Assembly (NCBI GenBank): GCA_009760855.2
Contig: WPIO01000059.1
Coordinates: forward strand, 1,920,001 to 1,984,000
Direction of reading: 5' to 3'
Source of the DNA: Cristatella mucedo
Lineage: Eukaryota; Bryozoa; Phylactolaemata; Cristatellidae
DNA length: 64,000 bases
Every line of letters starts with the position of its first letter. Within the stretch, counting starts at the first letter, position 1. Shown one piece after another: positions 11,340-22,339 of this stretch. The position numbers and the translations under genes are program-made. Under the pieces are notes generated by a model that saw nothing but the letters and a program-made list of their open reading frames with translations, ran no database searches and had not been told where the DNA came from.

Positions 11340-14300
11340 TTAGCTCCTAACTTACATATTAGGGTAATGAAGATTGACGAGACAAGTTTGTTTCTTGGGA
11401 AGGCTTCTTCCGATGGCAACTTTAGGGATTATGAGTATATAGGGTTGGATAATCATGAAATTGATTTTGATAGGTTATTTGAAAAATCCTGCATTACTTT
11501 AACCATTTTAATTAGAGAATTGATGAAGACTATGAGTAATTTAAAGTTAACTATGGTTATTTCATAAAAATTTGTTAATGAAAATAAAAATTATAATTAC
11601 CAGCATTTTGCTAGAATAAGTAATTCCAAGATACAAAACTTTCTGATTTTGAAACTAAATTATTAGGATACAATTCCCTGCTTTCAAGAAAAGAGTAGAG
11701 AAACGGGTAGGGAGCGGCTCTAGCTGGCGTTTGGTAGGAATTATGCTCTTTATGCTAAGTTTAGCTATTCCAGGCATCGCTTTGGAGCAGTTAATTACCT
11801 ATGCCAGTAGGTTTAGAGAAGAAAAGATCAACTTTAAATACAAAAAATGAGTCAGATAATTTCTGTGCAGTATGGTGTGTTCTAAGATTTTTACATTGGA
11901 GAGACAATCACCCTGAATTACCAGCCAACCTAAACCACTTTTATTCGAAAGCTATTCTCATTTTATTCCTAAATTAGAAATATTGTTCCACATTAAGAGT
12001 GATTTTCCTGCACAAGTTGAGCGGCAGTGATATTCCTAGGTAATCAGAATTATTTAATACATTAGCATACCCGTTTTTGAATATGAAAGGAAAAGTATAA
12101 GTCTATTAATAGTAGTAGATGAAGAGAAAGAAAAACACATTGACCTTTTATTACTTTTTAGTAATAAAGATAAGACTAATTCTCATTATACAATTATCAG
12201 AAATTTCAGTGGCTTCTGTAGAAGTTCAAAGGGGCATAGCATACTGTTAACTTGTAAAGGTGTTTATCGAGATTTTATTCTCAAGAAAAATTAGATAGAC
12301 ATTTAGATGCTTGTAAGTGAGATAATGATGGAAAAAAAGTTAGAATGACAAGAGCTAAAGATAGAAAAGACAAAGCTGGTCATCTTTGTTATTTCAGAGA
12401 ATACTCAAGAACGTTTTGGTGCTTTTCCGTTGCTTATACTGATTTCGAGTGTATATTGAGCAATGTTGGAAGTTACGATAAAGACGATCAAAGTATGCCA
12501 CAGGGTGTTTTTCAAAAGCATACATTATTCTAGTTCTTATACTATTATTGATTATGAAGAAAATATCAGAAGCTGTTAAATTATTTAACGAAATAGGTAA
12601 TGTCAGGGATTTACTTAAAAGTTTGTCGGATGAAGTTGATAGTATTAAGAAGGATTAAGAGATATTCTTCCTAAACATGAGAAATAGGATTGTAGTAAAA
12701 CGGCAAAAGAAGAACGTCTCAAATTTGAATAAGCTACTACTTGTTGCATTTCTAATTTAGACTTAGAAAAAGATAAAGTCATTGCCATCTTACAGGTAAG
12801 TATCATGGTGCAGCACATTCGCACTGTAATTTAAGTGTAACGCTATCCGCTGATAAGTTTAAGCTACCTGTATTTACTCATAACTTAAAGAGCTACGACT
12901 CACATTTATTAGTTCACGAGTTCCAATTTTTAAAATTAAAAAAAGGAATGATAGCAAACAATATTGAGAAGTACATGTGTTGATATTGGATCTTTGAGTT
13001 TGAGGATTCTATACAATTGCTTAACAAGGGATTGGCTGATCTAGTTAAAAATGTTGCAAAAATCAGGAAATGTATTGGAAATAACAGGAAAACATTTGCA
13101 ACATTGAAAAAGTGATGAAGATTTTGAATTGGTAATAGAGAAAGAAATACTTCCTTCTGAGCATGTTTACTCATTTTCAAAGTTAGAAGAAAAGAAACAT
13201 CCTGATAAAAAGTGTTTCTATAGTATATTGAATGATGAGGGTATTAGTGACAAGGAATATGTACGAGCAAAATGTCTGGGACATACTGAAAAAGATTGAT
13301 TCAAGTAAAGAGGATACTTTGAGGAAGTACAGTGATATCTATCTTACTATGGATGTTTTACAGTTAGCAGATGTATTCCAACATTTTAGACATTTTTTCA
13401 AAGCGAATTGACGGTTTAGATCCAGCTAATTTCTAAAGTACACCTGATGATGCAGTTATTAAAAAGTTTTAAACGTTTAGAATTCTTTGAAAGTGCCATC
13501 CGTCGAGGAATCACTCGTGGAGGTATCTTGTCGTCATGTTAGGCAAATAATGAGATGGCTTCTAATTTTGAAAAGAATAAAGAAAAGAGTTGGTTACTTT
13601 AAAAAGATGCAAAAGCGCTTTATTCATTTGCTACGACTCAACCTTTAGTAACAGCTAATTTTCAATTCTTGCACCCGAAACAAGTTGAAGCAATGACAAA
13701 AAATACTTGCCTTGAGAGAAAATTCAAATTTTGGACTTGCTCTTGAAGTTGACATGACATGCTCAGACTACTTACAAAATATGTATTCAGATTATCCACT
13801 TCTTCCAGTTAGAAGGAAAGTTATTACAGAAGAGTATTACAAATATCAAGACAATTCTTTATTAAAGCAAGAAGGCAAAGAGCTACAAGATTATGCAAGT
13901 AAGGTAGAAAAATTAATTGCAGAATTACAGCCTAAAAAGGTATTTTATTCACTATAGGAATTTACAACTAGAATCAGAGAGAAGATACGAGCTTATTAAA
14001 AGACATTGGATTGTGAGTTTTTAAAAAACCCTTGGTTGAGAGGATACATACTTGACAGTATTGCAAAAAGGAAAGAAGCAAAATATGACTTTGAAAAAGG
14101 AATATTTTAAGTCGAAGAATAACGCTGTCTTTGGTAAAGCAATGGAGAATGTAAGGGAAAGAGTTAGCATCAAATTATTTGACTTAAAGTTTGATAGAGA
14201 CGTTGTATTATCTGATAAGAGAGTTATGAGTGCAATGTTTAAGGATAGAAGGATATTTAATCAGTTCTTAATTGGAATTGAAACAACAAAAGCAGATGTA

Positions 14301-15065
14301 AGTTTAAATAAACCAATTTATCTTGGGTTTGCAACTCTTCAAATATCTAAGTTGATAATATAGGATTACTATTATAATTCAATAAACGACTATTATGGAG
14401 ATCGCCTAACACTTGCTCACGTTGATTCTCTAGTGATAAAGATAAATACAGAAAATATTTATGAGTGATTTGCAAACTACTTAGATTATGTAGATTTATC
14501 AGGTTACCCTAAGAATCAAGCAGTATGGAAGATGAACGGCTTTGAAGAAACGATGAAAGAAAATAAAAATAAGGAAAGTTTAGGAAAGTTCAAGAATGAG
14601 ATAGCAGAAAAATTTATTATGGATCCAGATACAGAGGGTCACATTAAAGACAAGGAAAAAAATATGCTGGAGAAATCTGTTTTACTCGTAGAAGGCGTTT
14701 TCTTAAGACCAAAACTTAATTCTATGCAAATAGTGATCGCAACTAAAGAAGAAATAAAAGTTAAGTCATCTGCTAAAAAAGCTAAGGAAACGAAAAAAAG
14801 AAGTTTTTAAAAAGTGCTTAAGGCGTAGTGATTATACAGGCTGTTAGAGAACTGGATTTGGTATCTATTGTCCTCAAGTTAGGTTCCAAACTCGTACTCA
14901 TCAGGTTTATACTATTACGCAAGTTGTGAAAACTTTGTCTGCGTTTGATTCTAAACGCTATTGGCTAAACTGTGGTGCACGCTTACGCTTACGGCCATTA
15001 AAGAATTGAAGAAGCAAAGAAATCAGGCAAAGATCCAGGACATTGTATGAGACTTCTCAAATTTA
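11340..15065 (+). pseudogene. protein-primed family B DNA polymerase, Polinton/Maverick type, inactivated
   Basis: Replicates linear DNA by protein priming in Polintons and related viruses. Landmarks in family order: HWRDNHPE near 11,894; exonuclease-I YTDFECIL at 12,435; HCHLTGKYHGAAHSHCNL at 12,780; THNLKSYDSHLL at 12,876; NDEGISD at 13,231; RRGITRGG at 13,501; NPWLRGYI near 14,027; NNAVFGKAMENVR at 14,118; motif C HVDS at 14,418; GKFKNE at 14,583; RPKLNS at 14,706; FDSKRYW at 14,944. The span of about 3.7 kb equals a full-length gene. It is dead: the landmarks fall in different frames (shifts near 12.77, 13.27 and 13.96 kb, among others), there are in-frame stops, and the first aspartate of motif C reads His. 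Some indels fall in A-runs, so assembly error could contribute. Confidence 0.85.
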
Positions 15066-15105
15066 AATAACTAATTTAAAGAAATAAAATTCCATAGTAC
15101 AGAAG

Positions 15106-15345
15106 ATGTCTGGAATTTTTAGGGACTGCCTTAAATCAGAAATCGAATCAGATGCTGAATCAGAAATCTACCCAGACTATGATCCTAGCTTTGACCGTGA
15201 ACCAGAAGCCGACTATGAATCAGAAACCGAATGCGACCCTGAATCTATTTTAAGCTTAAAATCAGAAACCGAATATTTCCCAGAAGCTGACGAACTAGCA
15301 CCTGAATTCGAATACGTAAACCATAACAACAAATTATTATTATAA
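15106..15345 (+). CDS. small acidic ORF, 79 aa, unrecognised
   Basis: Starts with an ATG about 40 nt after the polymerase remnant, on the same strand. Rich in Glu, Asp and Ser with an irregular repeat of ESE/DPES-type residues. No domain was recognised. Its place in the island suggests it belongs to the element, but decay elsewhere means it may be a remnant. Confidence 0.4.
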   Translation: MSGIFRDCLKSEIESDAESEIYPDYDPSFDREPEADYESETECDPESILSLKSETEYFPEADELAPEFEYVNHNNKLLL

Positions 15346-15391
15346 AGACATGGAAGTCTCAATAATTCTTAGTTGTAATTAATCGAGAAAA

Positions 15392-15610
15392 ATGGCTATT
15401 CAAATGTGTCAACATAAACTTGGAGTACATCCAAGGACTGTTAAACATTCACTTGATACAATTATTTCCGATCTTGATAGCTGGTTCATTACCCTTCTTA
15501 AACAAATTTCTGAAACTGGTGACACACAAATGGAAAGTCATGACAAAATTATTTTAATGTTAATTAAAACAGATAATAAATCAGTCACCAAAGCAAAACC
15601 TGGTCTATAG
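15392..15610 (+). CDS. small ORF, 72 aa, unrecognised
   Basis: Follows the acidic ORF by 46 nt on the same strand, with ATG in an AAAATGG context. The start is MAIQMCQHKLGVHPRTVKH. No domain was recognised. Compact same-strand spacing is typical of Polinton-like elements, but a function cannot be given. Confidence 0.35.
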   Translation: MAIQMCQHKLGVHPRTVKHSLDTIISDLDSWFITLLKQISETGDTQMESHDKIILMLIKTDNKSVTKAKPGL

Positions 15611-15698
15611 GTTGTTACTTCATTTTAACTTTAAATTTTGTTCATTGTTGTTTAGTTTTTTTCTTTGCAGTTTTAATTTTTTATGTAAGAAAAGAAAA

Positions 15699-16286
15699 AT
15701 GATGTCAGGAACTGCAACAGCATCTACCCAAACTCCAGATATCATTAATCTTATTCTTGCAACGTCAGCAACAATACTAAAGTCATATGTAGATTACCTT
15801 GTTAAATCTAGGATGACTGCTTACGACGCACGAACACTTGACTCAGACATTTTAGTCATGACAGACAATGCAATAAACAAACTCTATCATGATGAAAGTG
15901 ACGCTTAAGCACAGAACGTAATCTCTGCAGGTAGGACACAAGTTATTGCTGATCTTGAAGCTACTGTTAGAAGCAAAGTTAATAACCTTCTTGATAGGCC
16001 CGGCGAAATTTCAGGATTTACAGCATAGATTGCTAGCCAAATTCCAAGCATTTCTACAGTTATCTTAGGTGTATCAGGAATGAAACCAGATATCTCAGGT
16101 ATTGTTAAAGATAAATGCTACGATATTCTACCTGATGTCTCTGACGGAACTAGTCCACGACAAAAAGCTACAATAGCTGTTATTGCGGCTGCTGCTGCAA
16201 CGTCTGCCTTATCTGCATCATCTGCTACACCTGCTGCAACGTCTTCCTCTGTTGTTCCATCCTACCCTGTGGTAACCAAGCCATAA
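15699..16286 (+). pseudogene. unrecognised frame with two internal stops
   Basis: One reading frame runs from ATG 15,699 (MMSGTATAST) to TAA 16,284, broken only by TAA at 15,906 and TAG near 16,027. The C-terminal part is Ala/Ser/Thr-rich (SALSASSATPAATSSSVV). A TAG-bounded hydrophobic stretch lies just upstream. SGTATA recurs near 17,145 (SGTATATEVL), suggesting related proteins in the island. A structural role is only a guess from position. Confidence 0.4.
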
Positions 16287-16299
16287 ATAATTAAAACTT

Positions 16300-17650
16300 A
16301 TTATAGAAATTCTGATTCCAATAGAAACCAGATGCACTGATGGTCTAACAGAAGTTCAAGGTCAAGAATATTCTAATTTAAAAAATCTTTACTTTTCCTG
16401 CAGGACGAATTGAAGACATCAAAAGTTTTTTGTTAGAACATTTAAGACTTGAACTAGAATACAAAGCTCTAAGACTCCCTCATTCTGTCCCCGAAATGTC
16501 CTGCATATTTAAAAAAAGCTCGTGATGGTTCTGTCTTCTTGGAGTTTCTCAAAGACTTAAAAATATATTCTATAAGCGATCTAAAGTCAGAAGCACACTC
16601 TAAAAAATTGGAACAATCAAACGACTTAAAAAACATTACACTCAGATTAGTTTTCCAGATTCCCCCAGCCAAAGAAATTTCTATAGGGTTCATTAGACTG
16701 GAAAGTTTCTAAGTAAACACAACTGAATTTGACTTGAAGAGTAAAGCTCCTATCATCGACATTATTTAAATGAAATTATTAGGACTTGGAGTTATGAAAT
16801 CTGGCATATAAACCAAAGAAGCATTAGTAACATTGAATGTAATAACTTTGGTTATTGATGGAGTTTCAACACCTAAGACAATAGCCTGTTATAGAAGTAT
16901 TTAATATTCGCACGTTACTATCTATCCCAGAATTGTAAATAGAGAGTAAATTTGAAGGATGCAATCCTGGAGAATAAAATTTATGGCAGAAGTTTCTAAC
17001 TATTCATTCTCTGTCATCTGATATATAAATTCTAATTGATTAAAAAAGCATCATCTTTAAGTTCCGGAGCTTTAATTCAGTTATCTAAAAAAGCACGTCT
17101 CAGAAGACATAGAATCAGGAATTGATATTACATAAAACGTCCTATCAGGAACTGCTACAGCAACTGAAGTATTATCGAAGAGAGTCGTCAGAGTTAGTCC
17201 AAAGATTGCAGCTACACTTAGTTCGAGTGCTTTGAATAACTAGCAAAAATCCCAAAGTATTACCTTCTATGAAAGTAATCGGCTCTGTTACAACGATTTC
17301 CGGAAGATTTTAATCCGGAGTTATTGGCATAGTTGGCTTAGGATTAGTTATAAAGGAAATGGTTGACGACATCGCTTCTGGAAATTATGGGCTCGTTTTA
17401 TGGAAGACAATACCTGTGAAAATATCTCTCTTTGAGAAAGTGATTTCAAAACTAGAAGTTGGTTATTAGGAGTTGCTATTAATATGTCAGAGAAAGTAAA
17501 TATGTGTAAAGTGAATAACAGATTAGCTTATTTGAAAACTGGAAAACCCTTAGTCGAGAAATCTGGAGTAGGTTATTCTCCTGCACTTAAAGAGTCCATC
17601 AAAAGTAGAACATTTAACAACTGGACGGAAGATCTGTGATTACAAGTCTG
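16300..17650 (+). other. decayed coding-like stretch of the AT-rich island
   Basis: Plus-strand frames of 40-70 codons follow one another with shifts, for example ARDGSVFLEFLKDLK near 16,515 and VSPKIAATLSSSALN near 17,190. A hydrophobic segment with VIGIVGLGLVIKEMVDDI occurs near 17,310-17,370. No family was recognised. They look like remnants of two or three genes downstream of the polymerase. Confidence 0.35.
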
Positions 17651-17806
17651 AATCCGCAATGTTATTAGCTAATCTTTACGCGAAAGGTAAGTCATAAGAA
17701 GAAACATACTCTGAGATATTGAAACTGCGTGATGAACTAAAGAAACGTTGCAAGAACTAAAGTCTTTGTAACGAACTAACTTACTGTCTTCGATTAGACA
17801 ATAATA

Positions 17807-18784
17807 AAAATTTAATTCGGTGAATTGTAAATGAAGTTGAATAGCAGCGTGATCGCGGACTTCAGCTGCGTCTACACGATTTTCAAAGCAGCCTATGCAC
17901 ATTTTTGCTTTTATATCATAATATAAGGTACCCACTTTTTAGTACGACAGTTCCCACTCACATCCTTGAAACCTGACCTATTATTACGTTCTATTTTCTT
18001 GTTTCTACCATTTCCCGATCTCGTTGCTTCTCGTAAATTAAAAAATACATTAGTAGAAGGATGTACGTTTATGTAGTCTATTTCATGCATTGGCATCTCT
18101 TCATTCATAGCTCAACCAAGCAAGACGATGAGACTTGTACATTTTTCCATCGATGGCCATAAATCTGTGGCCATCGATGGAATAATCATCGATGGAATAA
18201 TCATCGATGGAATAATCATCGATGGAATAATCATCGATGGAATAATCATCGATGGAATAATCATCGATGGAATAATCATCGATGGAATAATCATCGATGG
18301 AATAATCATCGATGGAATAATCATCGATGGAATAATCATCGATGGAATAATCATCGATGGAATAATCATCGATGGAATAATCATCGATGGAATAATCATC
18401 GATGGAATAATCATCGATGGAATGGAAATCATCGATGGAATAATCATCGATGGAATAATCATCGATGGAATAATCATCGATGGAATAATCATCGATGGAA
18501 TAATCATCGATGGAATAATCATCGATGGAATAATCATCGATGGAATAATCATCGATGGAATAATCATCGATGGAATAATCATCGATGGAATAATCATCGA
18601 TGGAATAATCATCGATGGAATAATCATCGATGGAATAATCATCGATGGAATAATCATCGATGGAATAATCATCGATGGAATAATCATCTTCCTGCTTCTG
18701 ATCCTTGTCTTCCTCTTCGATCAGTTTTTTCAAAAGAATTTTCCCGTGCTCATATTGCAAAAGTTCACGAACTCGATTTCTCAA
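17807..18784 (-). pseudogene. HNH endonuclease with AP2-like C-terminal domain, frameshifted, with in-frame minisatellite
   Basis: Phage- and bacteria-style HNH/AP2 endonucleases cut DNA and are often mobile. Minus-strand order: N-terminal VRELLQYEHGK; an acidic linker; the 15-bp repeat tract coding (SIDDY)n; AIDGKMYKSHRLAWL; then after a frameshift at about 18,108 EIDYINVHPSTN and NLREATRSGNGRNKK; then after another shift near 17,935 an AP2-like CIGCFENRVDAAEVRDHAA with a closing LNF at 17,807. The usual HNH core DHIN reads DYIN, so the catalytic histidine appears lost. It is antisense to the polymerase and flanking frames. Domain identity is from remembered family motifs, and the order matches the family well. 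Confidence 0.75.
18171..18688. repeat. 15-bp minisatellite, about 33 copies
   Basis: The unit AATAATCATCGATGG repeats 16 times (18,181-18,420), then one 18-bp variant AATGGAAATCATCGATGG, then 16 more copies (18,439-18,678) and a partial. Copies are identical. Units of 15 and 18 keep the reading frame, so the array reads as a pentapeptide repeat in the minus-strand HNH gene. Frames on the plus strand are also open, simply because the unit lacks stops. Confidence 0.97.
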
Positions 18785-18873
18785 AACTTCGAACGTTTTA
18801 TGTGATAGTTTTCTTGTCTGCTAAAAAAACACTTATAATAGAAAATAACACAGTACCAAAAAGTTAATCTTAA

Positions 18874-20221
18874 ACTAACAGACGACCAGGAGTTAATCCT
18901 CGGTTAGGCTACAGATACGGTGTCACTAAGCCTTACAAACCGATCATTAACTGATCCCGATGTATTCTTGTAACCAAAACTAAGATTGTCAGAATTGAAA
19001 ACATAGATGACAGCATTGAAAAACGTAGATCTTCTAATTCCGGTTTAGTATTACGCTTTCGTACTTCACAGTTGAAAGCAAATAAGAAACTAGGTCTAAG
19101 ATTTCTAGCAAAAATAGCTGCACAACTTTCAGGTATCTGAGAAGTACGCACGAGACTTCCTGCCGGAAACCCTTGGGAATTTGTTCCTAGTGGAAGTTTT
19201 ATTAAAACTGGCAAGTACTCATTCGTTGGGCCTTTTATACAATTTCAGCAGAGAATCAATGAAGGCGCTAGTACTGGCGCTAATGATCTCTGCTACCCTA
19301 CCAGGCTATCGTACCATGGAGATCGTACCACCCGCTTTTCGGAATCTAACTGCTTACCTACACCTCGTACAAACCTCAAATCCATCGAAGACCGTGCATT
19401 TAGTTCTTATGCTCCAAAGCCTGGAAATTACTTCCAACTTGCGTCACGACATCCCCTGACTTGACCACCTTTAAAAAGAACTTGAAAACGCACCTATCTA
19501 GGACAGCATTTAGCGGGTCCTTGCGATTCGTCCATCACGTGCTCATGCGTGCTGACACTGTGCATGCTGCCACTAACCACACTTGCATGCTGACCCTGTG
19601 CATGTCACTCCTAACCATGTTATTCTTGTTGTTTATCAAGCGTGATATCACTCACCACTCGATCGTGTTTCCTTTGCAGCAAATGTAAAACGCCTAGAAA
19701 GAGAGTGAGTAATCTGAGGACGGTTTATCAAAAGTATTGTTATTATCTCAATCGCGAAGTTCTTAACCATGATTATATCTAGGGTCAAACTTGGAAGTCT
19801 GGAGTCTGAATCGAAGCGAACACAAACAAGAAACATTTCGGAATTAGTATGAGCTGAAACAGCAGCTAGAATATCTTTGGATCCTAAGAAATCTGAATAT
19901 GTTCTTTATGATGCTAAGACTGTAGCAGCTCTAATTAGTGCAAAAGCTAAAATCGGACTCGGGATTAATGATTCGTTTGCTACAGATTTCATAAAACACG
20001 AAGTTTCAAATCAGGTTAGTGTACAAAAACTATGGTTAAAACTTAGTTGACAAGATGCTACTAATGACTGAGAAAAATGTACAAAAAAGGAAATAACTAA
20101 TCGAATTTTTGTTTTATGACTACATTATGTTTATAATAGAATTACAAGTAAGCTAGATTGAATTCTTCTCATTCGGTTGCCGGAATGCAGTGGATTTTAC
20201 CTTGATCAAGTTTTAACCTAA
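18874..20221 (+). pseudogene. unrecognised long frame, interrupted by a LINE and by TGA codons only
   Basis: Before the LINE insertion one frame is open from 18,874 to about 19,284 except for TGA at 18,952 and 19,138. After it, one frame is open from about 19,752 to TAA 20,219, except for TGA at 19,850, 20,048, 20,069, 20,117 and 20,159. Landmarks are LGYRYGVTKPYKPIIN, GNPWEFVPSGSFIKTGKYSF and YDAKTVAALISAKAKIGLGI. No family was recognised. It lies at the right end of the AT-rich island and probably belongs to that element. Confidence 0.5.
19284..19745 (+). mobile_element. LINE F1 3' end inserted in the AT-rich island
   Basis: Begins with GATCTCTGCTACC (F1 around the PAYLSDLLP codons) and passes a C-terminal domain with PAFRNLTAYLHL-like frame-shifted residues. 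It ends with the F1 3' stretch GCAGCAAATGTAAAACGCC and hairpin. It splits the long frame 18,874-20,221. Confidence 0.75.
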
Positions 20222-20760
20222 TGTTAAGAGTTGTAATAGACAGATTCACAACGACGCACGGGGGAGCGTGCAGAGTGGTTCGAGACAAATACCAAACGAG
20301 CGGCTACTCAGCTCGCAGTTCCTGTCAAACGAGCGGCCTCTAAGCTGGCGGCTCCGGCCACCGCGGCTGCTCCGGGACGCTTTTCTTTAGTTAATGCATA
20401 ATTCACGAATCTCAGCAACAGCAGCAACATGTAAGAATTAAATTGATCTACGATTACGAAGCGATAATAGCTGCACACGGTCGTAGCTAACATGTAGGTT
20501 ACTAGCCACCGGCACAGCTACGGCCGCCGCCGGCGCGGGACACCCAGCAGCCCGAAGCGATAAGCGTTTAGATACCCGCGTACTTCCTTACACGATACGG
20601 GTTAAATAAAAATCAAAATAACTTCAAGCAGGTCTTAGCTGTATCGCTTTCGTATACGATGCTAGCAAGAGCTTCGGTTTTCGGAAGAACTCTGCAACAA
20701 CGATTAACGTTGCTCAGCACGCTCCATTTCGGGAGGCGAGAATGTATAGCCAAATTAAGG
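20222..20760. other. unassigned stretch between island and duplicated units
   Basis: GC-rich patches with two CAAACGAGCGGC copies near 20,295 and 20,330. No gene, RNA or known repeat was recognised. Confidence 0.35.
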
Positions 20761-21800
20761 CTTATGAGTAGTTCGATTTATTATCATGTCTGAAAGAGAT
20801 TATTGCATGGCTTAGCACTTGGGAATGGTATAAGGCACGGCCGCAACGAGGTCGCACTCATAAAGTACCACCCGCCAATCGGTGAGTCTCAGTGCACTGA
20901 GCGCGAGCTGCTGCGAAGCGTGTTAGCATTCTGGTCGGAAGCCACCAGAAGTCGTGTCAGCCTTAAGAGTGGCTAGCACTGCATGCAGAATATCGTGCGT
21001 TGTGTTGCTATTGTTTGGGTATTGCGAACTTAAATCTACTGGGGTTGCACGTATCGTGCCGGTAGCCGATTCGCAGAGAACTGTGCGTCAGTAGCCGCGT
21101 TAAAATGAGCCGCCGGGGTACAGTGAGCCCATTACCATCAGGTTAAAAGGATGCACCGTAGCGTTTGAAGGAGGTTGCACAGGTCGGCTCGAAGCAATGC
21201 CAGTAATACGTACCAAGTAGCCGGAGTCACCGAGCGCCGGGCCTGCTTCGCCTAGGCCGGATGCTGGAAACCGCTACCGATGCATGCAATACATGGAGGC
21301 GGTACAAATCATACCTAGTAAGGAGATTACTTACAGCAAGGAAGCAATAGCGGCAGCCCGCTCGGCGATCGTGCAGGAACATGTCTTAAAGTGGGAGGTT
21401 ATATAGGCACGTAATTTCTTATGAGCTGCTGTAAAACAAGGAGCGGTCATGCATGTGATCAGTCTGTGCTGAATTGATAAGATCTATTAGATTGTCGAAC
21501 GGGGACTCTACAACGAATTAAAAAGTGCTAGTAGCACTTATTATAGGACACGAGAATGAGGTAATATAATCATCATTACAGATTCTTCGGTTTGAAGGTG
21601 CATTAGGAAGTGTCTGCAATGCTTTACCATTCTACACTGCAGATTGATTACACAAAATGGATGCTTAGGCTGAGCCAAACTTATATTCTAAATTGCATTT
21701 AGATTGTTCCAGCATTAGCCGAGTTCGAAATGTACAGGACGCACATCTGCTCTCTAGAAGAAGCTGTTTGCAAGTCTGTTTGCTTTGTCTCATAAGGTTG
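20760..21800 (+). repeat. duplicated unit, copy 0 (promoter half only)
   Basis: Shares TTTATTATCA.GT.TGAA, a TATA element, GATGAGCCGCCGG.T, CCTGCTTCGCCTAGGC and an AATGGGGTAA/CATTATTGCAGA-type block with copies at 37.3-39.2, 43.7-45.1 and 57.6-59.2 kb. The segment downstream, before gene D, is not recognisably the coding half of the unit. Confidence 0.65.
20829..20888 (+). promoter_or_regulatory. TATA box and first-exon splice donor, unit copy 0
   Basis: TATAA at 20,829-20,833 in GGTATAAGGCACGG, then ATCGGTGAGT with GT at 20,882. The same arrangement occurs in copies at 44.07 and 58.28 kb. A start site about 30 bp after TATA would give a leader exon of roughly 20 nt. Confidence 0.5.
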
Positions 21801-22339
21801 GTATTCGCTGCATTTTAGGGCCGCACCGATGTTAGATGAGCGATCACCCATTACCCTGGGCTAAGACCCAAAGGCAATTGTAGTTCTAGCCGCTACTAGA
21901 AGCATCTAGAATCCTGCCTCCGAGGAAGGATGCTGCCTCTGCCGCTGATTGGTTGGCAGCTTCGCTCTTCTGGCGTCCAAGTCCTGCTCGGATGGCTCAC
22001 AGCTGAGCTCTCAGGCAGCTACTCGCAGTACAGCGACTCCACTTGTAAGAATACGCTCGCGCCGGTAAATAGGCATTCTTACATGCGGATCATTCCCATA
22101 TGTAGAGTGAGACTAGTATTGATTAAAGCCTAGCAGAATTTATAAATTGTCAATCTAACAAAGTAAAGCATCCGAGGCGAACATTCTAATGTTCAGAATA
22201 CTTAAAGAAGACTATAATCTTTTGTTGGATGTGATTTTGGCAGGTGTTTTTCTCGATCTGGAATTGCTCAGTACTCGTTTTAGTCTGTAAGATTGTGCTC
22301 CAAGTAATGACGAACAGTTTCCAGCGCATGTAATGCTTT

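Larger units (their letters stand above)
10870..20230. mobile_element. AT-rich Polinton/Maverick-like element remnant
   Basis: The base composition shifts sharply to AT-rich here and back near 20.2 kb. The island contains a Polinton-type protein-primed DNA polymerase (broken), several unrecognised frames downstream of it, a minus-strand HNH/AP2 endonuclease and a further unrecognised long frame. No integrase, packaging ATPase, protease or clear double jelly-roll capsid gene was recognised, and no terminal inverted repeats were found by eye. The limits are compositional, so the true ends are uncertain. A viral-like (adintovirus/Polinton) origin is inferred from the polymerase only. Confidence 0.65.

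Noticed and set aside
13960-14010. TAG and TAA in the polymerase read as glutamine (ciliate-type code)
   Set aside because: The family-consistent residues (HYRNLQL) are in another frame here, so the stops result from a frameshift. Elsewhere the stop positions correspond to Tyr or an acidic residue, not Gln.
18128-18805. 225-codon plus-strand (IIDGI)n protein
   Set aside because: Produced by the 15-bp array having no stop in that frame. Flanking residues match nothing, whereas the minus frame joins HNH motifs.
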